From assembly GCF_000336675.1 (NCBI RefSeq), contig NZ_AOMB01000042.1, forward strand, positions 1 to 64,000: a stretch of DNA of 64,000 nt. Direction: 5' to 3'. The notes under the pieces are model-generated. The model was not told where the DNA came from, searched no databases, and was given only the letters and a program-made list of their open reading frames with translations. Each line of letters starts with the position of its first letter. Within the stretch, counting starts at the first letter, position 1. Source of the DNA: Halococcus hamelinensis 100A6 (lineage in GTDB: Archaea; Halobacteriota; Halobacteria; Halobacteriales; Halococcaceae). Shown one piece after another: positions 53,002 through 60,976 of this stretch. A program made the position numbers and the translations under genes.

Positions 53002-54359
53002 AGCGGGGCGAGGCCGACGACGACCGCGAGCGCCGCACACACGACCGCGGCGATGAGGGTCGTGAGGAAGTTCACGGCGGTGTTGCCGACGCGGCGCTCG
53101 CCGAGGTCGGGGGCGAGTCGACCCACGACGGCGTCGATCCGGTGGTTCTCGACGAGCGCACCGAGGAGGCTGTCGACCAGCGTACCGACGACGCCCGCGG
53201 CACAGATGACGAGCGCGCCCGCGGGCGAGGTCCCGAGCGCGAGCACGGCGAGGCCCGCGACCAGCGCCGCGCCGCCGACCCCCGCGAGTCCGCCCTGCCA
53301 CGTCACGCCGCCGTCGGTGCCAGGGGGAACGGGTTCGAGCGTCGTGACGAGCCGTGGGGTGTCGAACAGCCCGCCGACCTCGCTCGAAAGGGTGTCGGCC
53401 ATCGCGGCGGCGAGCGAACCCGCGAAGACGTAGAGGAATATCGCGCGCGGCATCGAGAACAGCGGGCTCGCGGCGTAGCCGACGACCGCCGCGAGCGCGA
53501 CCGCCGCGTTCGCGAGGACGTTGGCGCTCCCGCGCGCGCCGCCGTTGGCCTCGGCCAGACCGCGCTCCTGCTTTCGGTCGTAGCCGAACCGGGTCGAGAG
53601 ACCGCCGACGCCGAAGAAGGCGATCAGGAGCGCGAACCAGCCGAAGCCGCCGAGCACCACCATCACGAGCGCCGCGAGCACACCCGTCAGCATCCCCGAG
53701 ACGGAGGCGACCCCGAGCGCGTAGGCCAGCCCGCCGAAGCCCGCCGAGACCACGACCGCGGCGAGGACCTTCGCCGGCGAGGGATCTATCGGGAGCGCGG
53801 TGAGAAGCCAGACCGTCAAGCCAGCCGAGAACAGCACCAGCGCGTCGTCGCGCGGGGAGAGCGCCGTCCGAACCAGGGCGGCGACGAGCGCGGCGCTCGC
53901 AGCGAGGAAGGCCACGAACGCGGGACGCGAAGCGAGGTCGGGAGTCGCGAGGCCGACGAGAAGTTGGCCGGCGAGCCCCGCGGCGGCCCCGACGACGACG
54001 AACGCCGTCGTGGCGAACGCCGCCGAGCGATAGCCCTCGGCCACCGCTTCCGCGAGGTCGCCCGCCGAGAGGACGAGGACGCTCACGAGGAACACCGAGA
54101 GCGGGAGGTCGAACAGCGCGACCAACAGGCCGAGCCCGGCGGCGGCGAGCGAGAAGCCAACCAGCCCGTAGAGCGTGTGCTCCTCGTGCTCGCCGGGGCG
54201 GGCGAACACCTCGAACACGGGACCGTCGTCGACGACGAACGCCGCGAGCCCCGCGACGACGACGAACGGCGCGGCGCTCGCGGGTCCGAGAGCCGGGGCC
54301 GCGAGCGCGAGCGCGCCCACGACCGCGAACCCGCCCGCCCGCCGAACTCTTCGATTCAC
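52998..54359 (-). CDS. DUF92 family membrane protein
   Basis: This is a 453-aa polytopic membrane protein of the DUF92/TMEM19 family. Some plant members (VTE6) are phytyl-phosphate kinases, so an isoprenoid phosphate kinase role is possible. Conserved phrases are GGLSTRFGYDRKQERGLAEA and AMADTLSSEVGGLF, with VTWQGGLAGVGGAAL. The GTG at 54359 gives NRRVRRAGGFAVVGA; a GTG twelve codons upstream is possible. It is coupled to the acetyltransferase. Confidence 0.88.
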   Translation of the reverse strand: MNRRVRRAGGFAVVGALALAAPALGPASAAPFVVVAGLAAFVVDDGPVFEVFARPGEHEEHTLYGLVGFSLAAAGLGLLVALFDLPLSVFLVSVLVLSAGDLAEAVAEGYRSAAFATTAFVVVGAAAGLAGQLLVGLATPDLASRPAFVAFLAASAALVAALVRTALSPRDDALVLFSAGLTVWLLTALPIDPSPAKVLAAVVVSAGFGGLAYALGVASVSGMLTGVLAALVMVVLGGFGWFALLIAFFGVGGLSTRFGYDRKQERGLAEANGGARGSANVLANAAVALAAVVGYAASPLFSMPRAIFLYVFAGSLAAAMADTLSSEVGGLFDTPRLVTTLEPVPPGTDGGVTWQGGLAGVGGAALVAGLAVLALGTSPAGALVICAAGVVGTLVDSLLGALVENHRIDAVVGRLAPDLGERRVGNTAVNFLTTLIAAVVCAALAVVVGLAPL

Positions 54360-54763
54360 TGCCCGGTCACTGGCCGTCTTTTCGCCGATGACCACTTAAC
54401 CCTCCCGAAGGTGAGAGAGCGCCACGCCTCGCGATCGAGTCGATCCGCACGACAGAACGCACGGTGATGATGACACGAACCCACGGAACGGCGCGATGGC
54501 TCCGACACAGCCGCCGGCGGTGCGGTCGGCGGTACGGAAGCGGTACGGATGCTGTGGCGCGCGCTCGCGGTCGTGCGCGAGTGAAACGAGCGCCGACCGC
54601 GGACACTGTGCGAGGTCCGCGCGAGCAGCGCGAGCGCAGGCTCGTCGGAGCTTCGCTCCGACGGTGGATGAGCACCGCAGCGAGTGCAACGAGCGAGGCG
54701 CGCAGTCGGTTGGGGAGGTTCGTGGCTGTCGCGGGGCGGTGCGGTTGCGGTTCTCATTTGCAT
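54360..54763. other. Long GC-rich spacer, left part
   Basis: No gene is supported. The start holds the DUF92 promoter, with TTAAG near 54398-54402 on the minus strand. At 54643-54663 there is a perfect 9-bp hairpin with a TTC loop (CGTCGGAGC, GCTCCGACG), and GGTGGATGAGC follows. The module TTGGGGAGG...GTGGC...GGGGCGGTG at 54711-54767 matches the spacer at 41.7 kb. Confidence 0.5.
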
Positions 54764-54945
54764 CGGGTAAGCGGCGGGCGAAGCGGTCCGGACAGGAATG
54801 CGGACGGAGCGGTGCGGACAGGAGTTCGGGTGAAGTAGTACGAACAGGAGTTCAGGTGAAGTAGTACGAACAGGAGTTCGGATGGAGCGGTGCGAACAGC
54901 AATGCGAACGAAGCAGTACGGACAGGAGCGAAAACCGAGCGACGA
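54764..54945. repeat. 26-bp tandem repeat array
   Basis: Consecutive 26-nt units start at 54790, 54816, 54842, 54868 and 54894, with a degenerate unit before (54764) and after (54920). The core is GAACAGGAGTTCGG followed by TGAAGTAGTAC or GGAGCGGTGC. Units vary at a few sites. There are no spacers, so it is a minisatellite and not a CRISPR. No protein reading frame runs through it convincingly. Confidence 0.85.
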
Positions 54946-55017
54946 GGAGAACGTCTGAGAGTCGACGAGGAACGACAGCCCAGATCCGATACGTCCACCA
55001 CCGTTTCGAGTCGTATG

Positions 55018-55024
55018 ATTTAGG
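55018..55024 (+). promoter_or_regulatory. TATA-like box of the short cis-prenyltransferase gene
   Basis: ATTTAGG sits 24-30 nt upstream of the GTG at 55048, a position that predicts a leaderless transcript and supports that GTG as the start. Confidence 0.5.
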
Positions 55025-55047
55025 CCACATCACCACTACACCTCGCT

Positions 55048-55656
55048 GTGGGACTCTACGACCGGTATCTCGCTGCGCGGGTTCGCCGAAACGACGCGCC
55101 GCTCCCCGAGCAGGTGGCGGTCGTCATCACCGAGCGCGACCTGCTGGAGGGCGGCGCGTACCGGACCCTCGAATCCTTCTTCGAGTGGGCGTTCGAGTAC
55201 GGTGCCGAGCGGGTGCTGGTCTACGTCAGCGTGCTCGACCCCGGTGCGGTGCCGACGATCCGACGGGTGATCGAACGGTGTGAGGCCCCGCGGCCGGTCG
55301 CGGTCCGGGGGCCCGACGACGCCGAGCGCGCCGACGGCCCGATCCAGGTCAGCATCGGACTCGGCGGCAAGCACGAGTTCGCGGCGGCGGTCCGGGACGT
55401 CGCCACCGAGGTCGAGTCCGGGACGCTCGCGGTCGAGGAGATCGACGGCGACGCCATCGAGGACCGGCTGGTCTTCCCGACCGACCCCGACCTCGTGATC
55501 AAGACCGGTGCGGAACGTCTCTCGGATTTCATGATCTGGCAGTCGGTCTACTCCGAACTCTACTTCACCGACGTCAACTGGCGGGACTTCCGCGAGCGCG
55601 ACTACCTCCGGGCGCTCCGGGACTACCAGAACCGACAGCGCCGCTACGGCAAGTGA
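55048..55656 (+). CDS. Short cis-prenyltransferase homologue without the catalytic N terminus
   Basis: This 202-aa protein is of the undecaprenyl diphosphate synthase family. The C-terminal part is well kept: DLVIKTGAERLSDFMIWQSV and ELYFTDVNWRDFRERDYLRA, but the N-terminal DGNRR catalytic loop is absent. It therefore looks like a non-catalytic partner, comparable with NgBR/Nus1. The full-length UppS is convergent and ends 51 nt away. Start is a GTG supported by the TATA spacing. Confidence 0.8.
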   Translation: MGLYDRYLAARVRRNDAPLPEQVAVVITERDLLEGGAYRTLESFFEWAFEYGAERVLVYVSVLDPGAVPTIRRVIERCEAPRPVAVRGPDDAERADGPIQVSIGLGGKHEFAAAVRDVATEVESGTLAVEEIDGDAIEDRLVFPTDPDLVIKTGAERLSDFMIWQSVYSELYFTDVNWRDFRERDYLRALRDYQNRQRRYGK

Positions 55657-55707
55657 ATTTCATCGGGATCGTGTGAGGCGGGTTTCGCGCCGACGAGCGA
55701 CGAGGGG

Positions 55708-56637
55708 TCAGTCCGAAGCGACCGGGTCGGGGTCGGCGTCGGCGGTCTCGATGCCGTCGAGCGCGCCACGCGGGAGGTACTCGGCCAGCCGCTCGACGAT
55801 GGCGCGGGCCTCGTCGAGTTCCGCGCCGCCGGCCGCCCGAACCAGCGCGAGCGCGCGCCGCGCGCGGGTCCGCCGCCAGGAGTGTTCGCGCGACTCGTAG
55901 GTTCGGATCGCGCGCAAGAAATCCTTCTTCGCGAACGCGGGCCAGTAGGGGGTACAGAAGAAGACCGCGGCCTCGTTGCCGTTGGCGTGCCACGGCAGGA
56001 AGTTCGAGGTGCGCTCGTCGCCGCCGGTCCGGATGATGAGGTCGACGTCGCGGGCGGGGCCGTTGGCGAGCCGGTGTTCGACCTCCTCGACGTCGATGTC
56101 GCCGGGTGCGAGGTCGCCGGATTCGACCGCCCGGGCGGCGTTGCGCGCCGCCCCGAGGAGTTCGGTGCGACCGCCGTAGGCGAGCGCGATATTGAGGGTG
56201 AGTTCGTCGTAGGCTCGCGTCCGCCGCTCGGCGTAGTCGATGGCGTCGCGGAGGGAGTCGGGGAGGCGGCCGGTCTCGCCGATGGCGCGAATCCGGACCT
56301 CGGAGTCGTGGACGCGGTCGGCCTCGGCGAATTCGTGGAGTTTCTCCTCGAGCATCCCGAAGAGGTGCTCGCGCTCGCCGGGCGGCCGGTCGAAGTTCTC
56401 GGTCGAGAAGGTATAGAGGGTGAGCTCCTCGACGCCGCACTCGGCACACCAATCGAGGACGTCTTCGGTGGTTTCGGCCCCCGCGCGGTGGCCGTCGGCG
56501 GCGTCCTTGCCGTGCTCGTCGGCGTAGCGTCGGTTGCCGTCCTGTATCACCGCGACGTGGCTCGGCGCGCCGTCGACCTCGCGTTGCAACAGTCGCTCGT
56601 AGGTCCGGTTCAGGAGGGTCCGGGTGCGCGAGGACAT
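55708..56637 (-). CDS. uppS: Polyprenyl diphosphate synthase (cis-prenyltransferase)
   Basis: This 309-aa enzyme makes the long-chain lipid carrier for surface glycans. The catalytic loop VAVIQDGNRRYADEHGKD is present near residue 28, with LTLYTFSTENFDRP and DLIIRTGGDERTSNFLPWH. The region after this (ANGNEAAVFFCTPYWPAF) differs from bacterial enzymes. A C-terminal extension follows. It may work with the short homologue next to it. Confidence 0.93.
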   Translation of the reverse strand: MSSRTRTLLNRTYERLLQREVDGAPSHVAVIQDGNRRYADEHGKDAADGHRAGAETTEDVLDWCAECGVEELTLYTFSTENFDRPPGEREHLFGMLEEKLHEFAEADRVHDSEVRIRAIGETGRLPDSLRDAIDYAERRTRAYDELTLNIALAYGGRTELLGAARNAARAVESGDLAPGDIDVEEVEHRLANGPARDVDLIIRTGGDERTSNFLPWHANGNEAAVFFCTPYWPAFAKKDFLRAIRTYESREHSWRRTRARRALALVRAAGGAELDEARAIVERLAEYLPRGALDGIETADADPDPVASD

Positions 56638-56792
56638 CGTTCACGGGGGGAACTCGGGGCGAAGGCATGAATCTTGTGACACGCGTATCGGCGAGCGAAA
56701 GTCAGGGCGGACGAACGGGCGTTTCGGGGGAAACGTCGTGTTCCGGAGCACATCGTGCGTCGTCTCAACACACCGGGTGGTGTTTGCGCAAC

Positions 56793-56800
56793 TTTTTATG
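56793..56800 (+). promoter_or_regulatory. TATA box of the tandem cold-shock genes
   Basis: TTTTTATG lies 26-33 nt upstream of the first cold-shock ATG at 56826, predicting a very short leader or none. It would drive both cold-shock genes, which are 2 nt apart. Confidence 0.55.
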
Positions 56801-56825
56801 TACCCGGCACGTCGGAACGAGTGCA

Positions 56826-57020
56826 ATGGCGTCAGGTACGGTTGACTTCTTCAACGACACGGGCGGCTACGGCTTCATCGAAAGCGACGACTCCGAGGAA
56901 GATGTGTTCTTCCACATGGAGGACGTCGGCGGCCCGGACTTGGAGGAAGGACAGGAGGTAGAGTTCGACATCGTGCAGGCTGACAAGGGACCGCGGGCGG
57001 AGAACCTGGAGCGGCTGTAA
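56826..57020 (+). CDS. cspA: Cold-shock domain protein (first of tandem pair)
   Basis: This 64-aa CspA-type OB-fold protein binds single-stranded nucleic acid. RNP1 is GGYGFI and RNP2 is DVFFHM. It is highly acidic. The second copy starts 2 nt after its stop and differs at only about five residues (for example ESDDSEED against ETDEADED). It has a strong TATA box. Confidence 0.95.
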   Translation: MASGTVDFFNDTGGYGFIESDDSEEDVFFHMEDVGGPDLEEGQEVEFDIVQADKGPRAENLERL

Positions 57021-57022
57021 AC

Positions 57023-57217
57023 ATGGCAGAAGGAACTGTGGACTTCTTCAACGACACGGGCGGCTACGGCTTCATCGAGACCGACGAGGCCGATGAGGAC
57101 GTGTTCTTCCACATGGAAGACGTCGGCGGCCCGGACCTCGAAGAGGGACAGGAAGTCGAGTTCGACATCGTGCAGGCCGACAAAGGCCCGCGCGCCGAGA
57201 ACCTCGAACGGCTGTAA
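57023..57217 (+). CDS. cspA: Cold-shock domain protein (second of tandem pair)
   Basis: This 64-aa CspA-type protein is nearly identical to the preceding gene, with RNP1 GGYGFI and RNP2 DVFFHM. Many synonymous codons differ, so the copies are not a very recent duplication, yet the proteins are kept the same. The 2-nt spacing implies a bicistronic mRNA. Cold or general RNA-chaperone function is the family role. Confidence 0.95.
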   Translation: MAEGTVDFFNDTGGYGFIETDEADEDVFFHMEDVGGPDLEEGQEVEFDIVQADKGPRAENLERL

Positions 57218-57307
57218 ACAAACGAACAGCATTTTCGGTGCTCCTCGGTCGCCGGGCGGTGCGGTCGGGACCGAGGAGCGTATCTTTTTCGGGCGCGAGC
57301 AACGGGT

Positions 57308-57703
57308 ATGAGCGAACTCATCGACGAGGACCTCTACCGACGGGCGAAGGCGCTGCTCGAACCCGGCGAGATCGAACTCAACGGACTCGTGCTCCACACC
57401 GACTTCGACCAGAGCGAGGAGAGCCTGATGCATCGAACGACTGTCGAGGTGGGAGACACCATCGCCACCCACGCCGAGACGGGCGACACCTACGTCTTCT
57501 CTGGTACCGACGACCCCGACTACGGCCTGAACCAGCACCAAGGACTCACCCTCGCCGACGACGACTTCGTCTGGGAGTGCCAGCAGCTCCTCCGCGAGGG
57601 AACCTACGACGTGGTCTTCTACTACGAGGCGAGCGCCGACCACGAGGCCATCCTCGACGACCTCCGGGATGCGGGCCACGAGGTCACGGGCGTCGAGGGA
57701 TGA
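57308..57703 (+). CDS. DUF5778 family protein
   Basis: This 131-aa acidic protein is found in haloarchaea. It starts MSELIDEDLYRRAKALLEPG and has LVLHTDFDQSEESLMHRTTV and YVFSGTDDPDYGLNQHQGLT, the segments typical of the family. No function is known. It lies 37 nt upstream of ahbAB on the same strand. Confidence 0.85.
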   Translation: MSELIDEDLYRRAKALLEPGEIELNGLVLHTDFDQSEESLMHRTTVEVGDTIATHAETGDTYVFSGTDDPDYGLNQHQGLTLADDDFVWECQQLLREGTYDVVFYYEASADHEAILDDLRDAGHEVTGVEG

Positions 57704-57740
57704 GCGGGGCGCTTATCCGCGACGCGAGCCTCTTCGAACC

Positions 57741-58826
57741 ATGAACGACGCGTCCGCGGAGCTCGACCTCGACGGGTTCGACCGCGCGGTCCTCAACGGC
57801 TTTCAGGGCGGGTTTCCGACCGTCGAACGGCCGTTCGAGCCCGCCGCGCGGGCGCTCCGCGAACGCGGCATCGAGGTCTCGGAAAACGACCTCGTCGAGC
57901 GGGTCCGACGGCTCGACGAGGCGGGCACCCTCTCGCGCTTCGGCGCGCTGATCGACGCCGAGGCCATCGGCGGCACCGCGACCCTCGTGGCGATGCACGC
58001 CGACGAAGACGAATTCGACGCGGTCGCCGAGCAGGTGAACGCCCACCGCGAGGTCGCCCACAACTACGAGCGCGAACACCCCCACCTCAACATGTGGTTC
58101 GTGGTTTCGGTGGCCAACGAAGACGAGGTCGAACGAGTGCTCGCCGATATCGCGGACGAGACCGGTGAACAACCCTACAACCTCCCGAAGGAGCACGAGT
58201 TCCGGGTCGAGGCGAAGTTCCTGCTCGACGGCCCGATCTCGGATGGCGACCTCGACCTCTCGGGCCTCGGACCCGACGTCGAGCCCAGCAACCGCAACTC
58301 GTTGACGCCGGACGAACGCGACCTCGTGGTCGAACTCCAGGGCGGGCTCCCCATCACGGCGACACCCTACCGCGACGTCGCCGACGCGCTCGGGGCGGAC
58401 GTCGAGTGGGTGGTCGCGACTATCAAGCGGTTCGTCCTCGAAGGCAAGGTCCGGCGGGTCGGCGTGGTGCCGAACCACTACGCGCTGGGCTACACGGAGA
58501 ACGGGATGACCGTCTGGAACGTGCCCGACGACTTGGTCGCCGAGGTCGGGCCGGCGATCGCCGAGCTCGATTTCGTGACCCACTGCTATCAGCGCCCGCG
58601 TCACGAGGGCGTCTGGCCCTACAACTTCTTCGCGATGACCCACGGGCGGAGCGAGGACGAGAGTCAGCACCGGGTCGAACAGGTTCGAGAACGGATGACC
58701 GAGTTCTTCGACGTCGACGAGGACGACTGGGACACCCTCTTCTCGACACGCATTCTGAAGAAGACCGGCATCCGGATGGCCGAGCGCGCCGCCGCCAACA
58801 CCGACGGCGCGACCGCCGAACGATGA
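57741..58826 (+). CDS. Siroheme decarboxylase AhbA-AhbB fusion
   Basis: This 361-aa protein has two Lrp/AsnC-like halves. The N-terminal half (to about residue 175) resembles AhbA with HREVAHNYEREHPHLNMWFV. The C-terminal half resembles AhbB with FVTHCYQRPRHEGVWPYNFF. The pair decarboxylates siroheme to 12,18-didecarboxysiroheme in the archaeal heme pathway. The precorrin-2 dehydrogenase and hemA genes follow. Joined AhbA-AhbB chains are also known in other haloarchaea, as far as I recall. Confidence 0.9.
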   Translation: MNDASAELDLDGFDRAVLNGFQGGFPTVERPFEPAARALRERGIEVSENDLVERVRRLDEAGTLSRFGALIDAEAIGGTATLVAMHADEDEFDAVAEQVNAHREVAHNYEREHPHLNMWFVVSVANEDEVERVLADIADETGEQPYNLPKEHEFRVEAKFLLDGPISDGDLDLSGLGPDVEPSNRNSLTPDERDLVVELQGGLPITATPYRDVADALGADVEWVVATIKRFVLEGKVRRVGVVPNHYALGYTENGMTVWNVPDDLVAEVGPAIAELDFVTHCYQRPRHEGVWPYNFFAMTHGRSEDESQHRVEQVRERMTEFFDVDEDDWDTLFSTRILKKTGIRMAERAAANTDGATAER

Positions 58827-58891
58827 CCATTCGGCGTGGTTGGCGGCAGAACTGGTATCGTTCCGCGAGCGAGCCAACGGCGAGCGAGCGG

Positions 58892-58898
58892 TTTTTTT
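58892..58898 (+). terminator. T-run after ahbAB
   Basis: A run of seven T, 66 nt after the ahbAB stop, followed by another run of six T at 58907-58912. U-rich runs act as archaeal terminators. The second run is also part of the hairpin element variant next to it. Confidence 0.4.
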
Positions 58899-58957
58899 GG
58901 CCCAGATTTTTTGCACGAGGGGTGCGCGTCAGCGCACCCGAGTGGAAAAAAGGTGGG
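58899..58957 (-). repeat. Hairpin element variant E, before sirC
   Basis: The ends CCCAGATTTTTT (58901-58912) and AAAAAAGGTGGG (58946-58957) can pair, except for two internal mismatches, and enclose an 8-bp hairpin GGGTGCGC-GTCA-GCGCACCC at 58920-58939. The layout copies elements A-D with different bases. Unlike those, it abuts a gene start: sirC begins 5 nt beyond. Confidence 0.6.
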
Positions 58958-58962
58958 TGTGG

Positions 58963-59646
58963 ATGATACCGCTGCTCCACGACTTCACCGATTCGACGGT
59001 CCTCGTCTTCGGTGGTGGAACGGTGGGTGCGCGAAAGGCGCGCCGGTTCGCGCGCGAAGCGCGAGTCGTGGTCGTGAGCCCGACGTTCACGGACGCGGAA
59101 TTCGGCGACGTGGAGCGGGTTCGGGTCGCGCCGACCCCCGACAAGGTCCCCGAGTGGTTCGACCGAACGCGTCCGGCGCTCGCCGTCGCGGCGACGGACG
59201 ACGAGGACCTCAACGACGCCATCGCGCGGGCGGCGCGCGAGCGCGGTTCGTTGCTGAATCGGGCCGACCGAAGTCGGAGGGGAAACGAGTCGGTCGATGG
59301 AGCCACCGGGGGTGAACGAAGCCGCGAGGTAGTCGTGCCCGCGACCGTTCGCGACGACCCGGTCGTGATGGCGGTCGCCACGGGTGGGCGGAGCCCCGCA
59401 CTGAGCCGGTACCTCCGCGAGCGCTTCGAGACGGAGTTCGCCGGCGCGGGTGCGATGGCCGACCTCACGGCCGATATCCGGGCGGAGCTCCGCGACCGGC
59501 TCCCGCCGGAAAAACGGCGGGCGGCGGTCCGGGCGGTGGTCCGCGCCGATCGGGTTTGGAAGGCTTTAGGTAACTCAAGGACCAACGCGAGACAAGAGGC
59601 GAACTCAGTGATCTGCGATATGCTCTCGGGAGGTGACGGTCGATGA
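58963..59646 (+). CDS. Precorrin-2 dehydrogenase / siroheme ferrochelatase family
   Basis: This 227-aa NAD-dependent enzyme oxidises precorrin-2 to sirohydrochlorin. The NAD loop is VFGGGTVGARKARRFA. Family segments include AVAATDDEDLNDAIARAA and VVMAVATGGRSPALSRYLRE. It lacks a C-terminal methyltransferase, so it is the SirC/Met8-type protein. Its TGA overlaps the hemA ATG. A short hairpin with a GAA loop (59051-59063) lies within the gene. Confidence 0.9.
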   Translation: MIPLLHDFTDSTVLVFGGGTVGARKARRFAREARVVVVSPTFTDAEFGDVERVRVAPTPDKVPEWFDRTRPALAVAATDDEDLNDAIARAARERGSLLNRADRSRRGNESVDGATGGERSREVVVPATVRDDPVVMAVATGGRSPALSRYLRERFETEFAGAGAMADLTADIRAELRDRLPPEKRRAAVRAVVRADRVWKALGNSRTNARQEANSVICDMLSGGDGR

Positions 59647-60974
59647 CGGTGGCTACCGGCGTGATCTCGGGCGTGAGTCTCGCCCACGGCACCGCGAGCG
59701 TCGAGCAGATCGAGGCGGCGTGCGTGGAGGACGACCACGCCGCCGTCGAGGCGCTGCTGGCGCACGACGGAGTCCGGGAGGCCGTCTGTCTCCAGACCTG
59801 CAACCGGTTCGAGGTCTACGTCGTCTCCGACGACCCCGAGCGGGGTCGCGACGTCGTCACCTCGGTGGTCGAGGAGTTCCCCGACGAGGCGGTCGTCGAA
59901 CTCAGCCACGAGGAGAGCCTGCGCCACCTCATGCGAGTCGCGTGCGGGCTCGAATCGCTCGTGCTCGGCGAGGACCAGATCCTCGGCCAGGTCCGGAACG
60001 CCTCCACGGCCGCCCGGTCGATCGGCGGCATCGGGCCGGTCCTCGAAGAGGCGATCGAGAAGGCGATCCACGTCGGCGAGCGCGCCCGCACCGAGACGGA
60101 GATCGGCGAGGGCGTGGTCTCGCTCGGCAGCGCCGCCGTGGCGCTCGCGGCCGACGAGCGCTCGCTGGCCGAGGCCACCGGGCTGGTGATCGGCGCGGGC
60201 GAGATGGGAACCATCGCCGCCCAGTCGCTCGCTCGGTCGCTCGACCGGCTGCTCGTCGCGAACCGCACCGAGGCGAACGCGGCCCACGTCGCCGACCAGG
60301 TCGAGACCGACGCCGCGGCGGTCGCGCTCGACGACCTCCCCGACGCGCTCGCCGTGGCCGACGTGGTGGTTTCGGCGACCGGCAGCCCGAACCTCGTCGT
60401 CGATGCGGACGACCTCGACGCCGCGGGTGAGACGCTCTTCATCGACATCGCCCGGCCCCGGGACGCGCCGGCCGCCGCCGCCGACCTCGACAACGTCGAC
60501 CTCCGCGACCTCGACGCGCTCGAATCCGTGACGAACGAGACCCGCGAGCGCCGTCGCGAGGCCGCCGCCCGAGTAGAGGCCATGATCGACCGGGAGTTCG
60601 ACCACCTGCTCGCCCACTACAAGCGCGCCCGCGCCGACGAGGTCATCGCGTCGATGTACGAGAACGCCGAGCGGATGAAACACCGTGAGCTCTCGCGCGC
60701 GGTCTCGAAGCTCGAAACCGACGGCCTGACCGACGACCAGCGCGCGGTGGTCGAATCGCTCGCCGACACACTGGTGAGTCAGCTCCTCGCCGCCCCGACC
60801 AAGAGCCTCCGGGACGCCGCCGAGGCCGACGACTGGACCACGATCAACTCCGCGCTCCGGCTGTTCGACCCCTCCTTCGACGGAGCGAGCATCCCCGAGC
60901 CCGACACCACCGAGGTCTCCGCCGAGACCCGCCACGCGCTCGCCACCGCGGTTCGCGAGCACCTCGACGACTAA
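59643..60974 (+). CDS. hemA: Glutamyl-tRNA reductase
   Basis: This 443-aa first enzyme of C5 tetrapyrrole synthesis reduces Glu-tRNA to glutamate-1-semialdehyde. The catalytic cysteine is in CLQTCNRFEVY near residue 53. GEDQILGQVR and the NADPH loop VIGAGEMGTIAAQSL follow. The C-terminal dimerisation helix is present. It overlaps sirC (ATGA). Element copy D starts 3 nt after its stop. Confidence 0.95.
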   Translation: MTVATGVISGVSLAHGTASVEQIEAACVEDDHAAVEALLAHDGVREAVCLQTCNRFEVYVVSDDPERGRDVVTSVVEEFPDEAVVELSHEESLRHLMRVACGLESLVLGEDQILGQVRNASTAARSIGGIGPVLEEAIEKAIHVGERARTETEIGEGVVSLGSAAVALAADERSLAEATGLVIGAGEMGTIAAQSLARSLDRLLVANRTEANAAHVADQVETDAAAVALDDLPDALAVADVVVSATGSPNLVVDADDLDAAGETLFIDIARPRDAPAAAADLDNVDLRDLDALESVTNETRERRREAAARVEAMIDREFDHLLAHYKRARADEVIASMYENAERMKHRELSRAVSKLETDGLTDDQRAVVESLADTLVSQLLAAPTKSLRDAAEADDWTTINSALRLFDPSFDGASIPEPDTTEVSAETRHALATAVREHLDD

Positions 60975-60976
60975 CA

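Noticed and set aside
54764-54945. CRISPR array
   Set aside because: Units of 26 nt follow one another with no spacers, and no cas operon is present; the Cas4-like gene 10 kb away is isolated.
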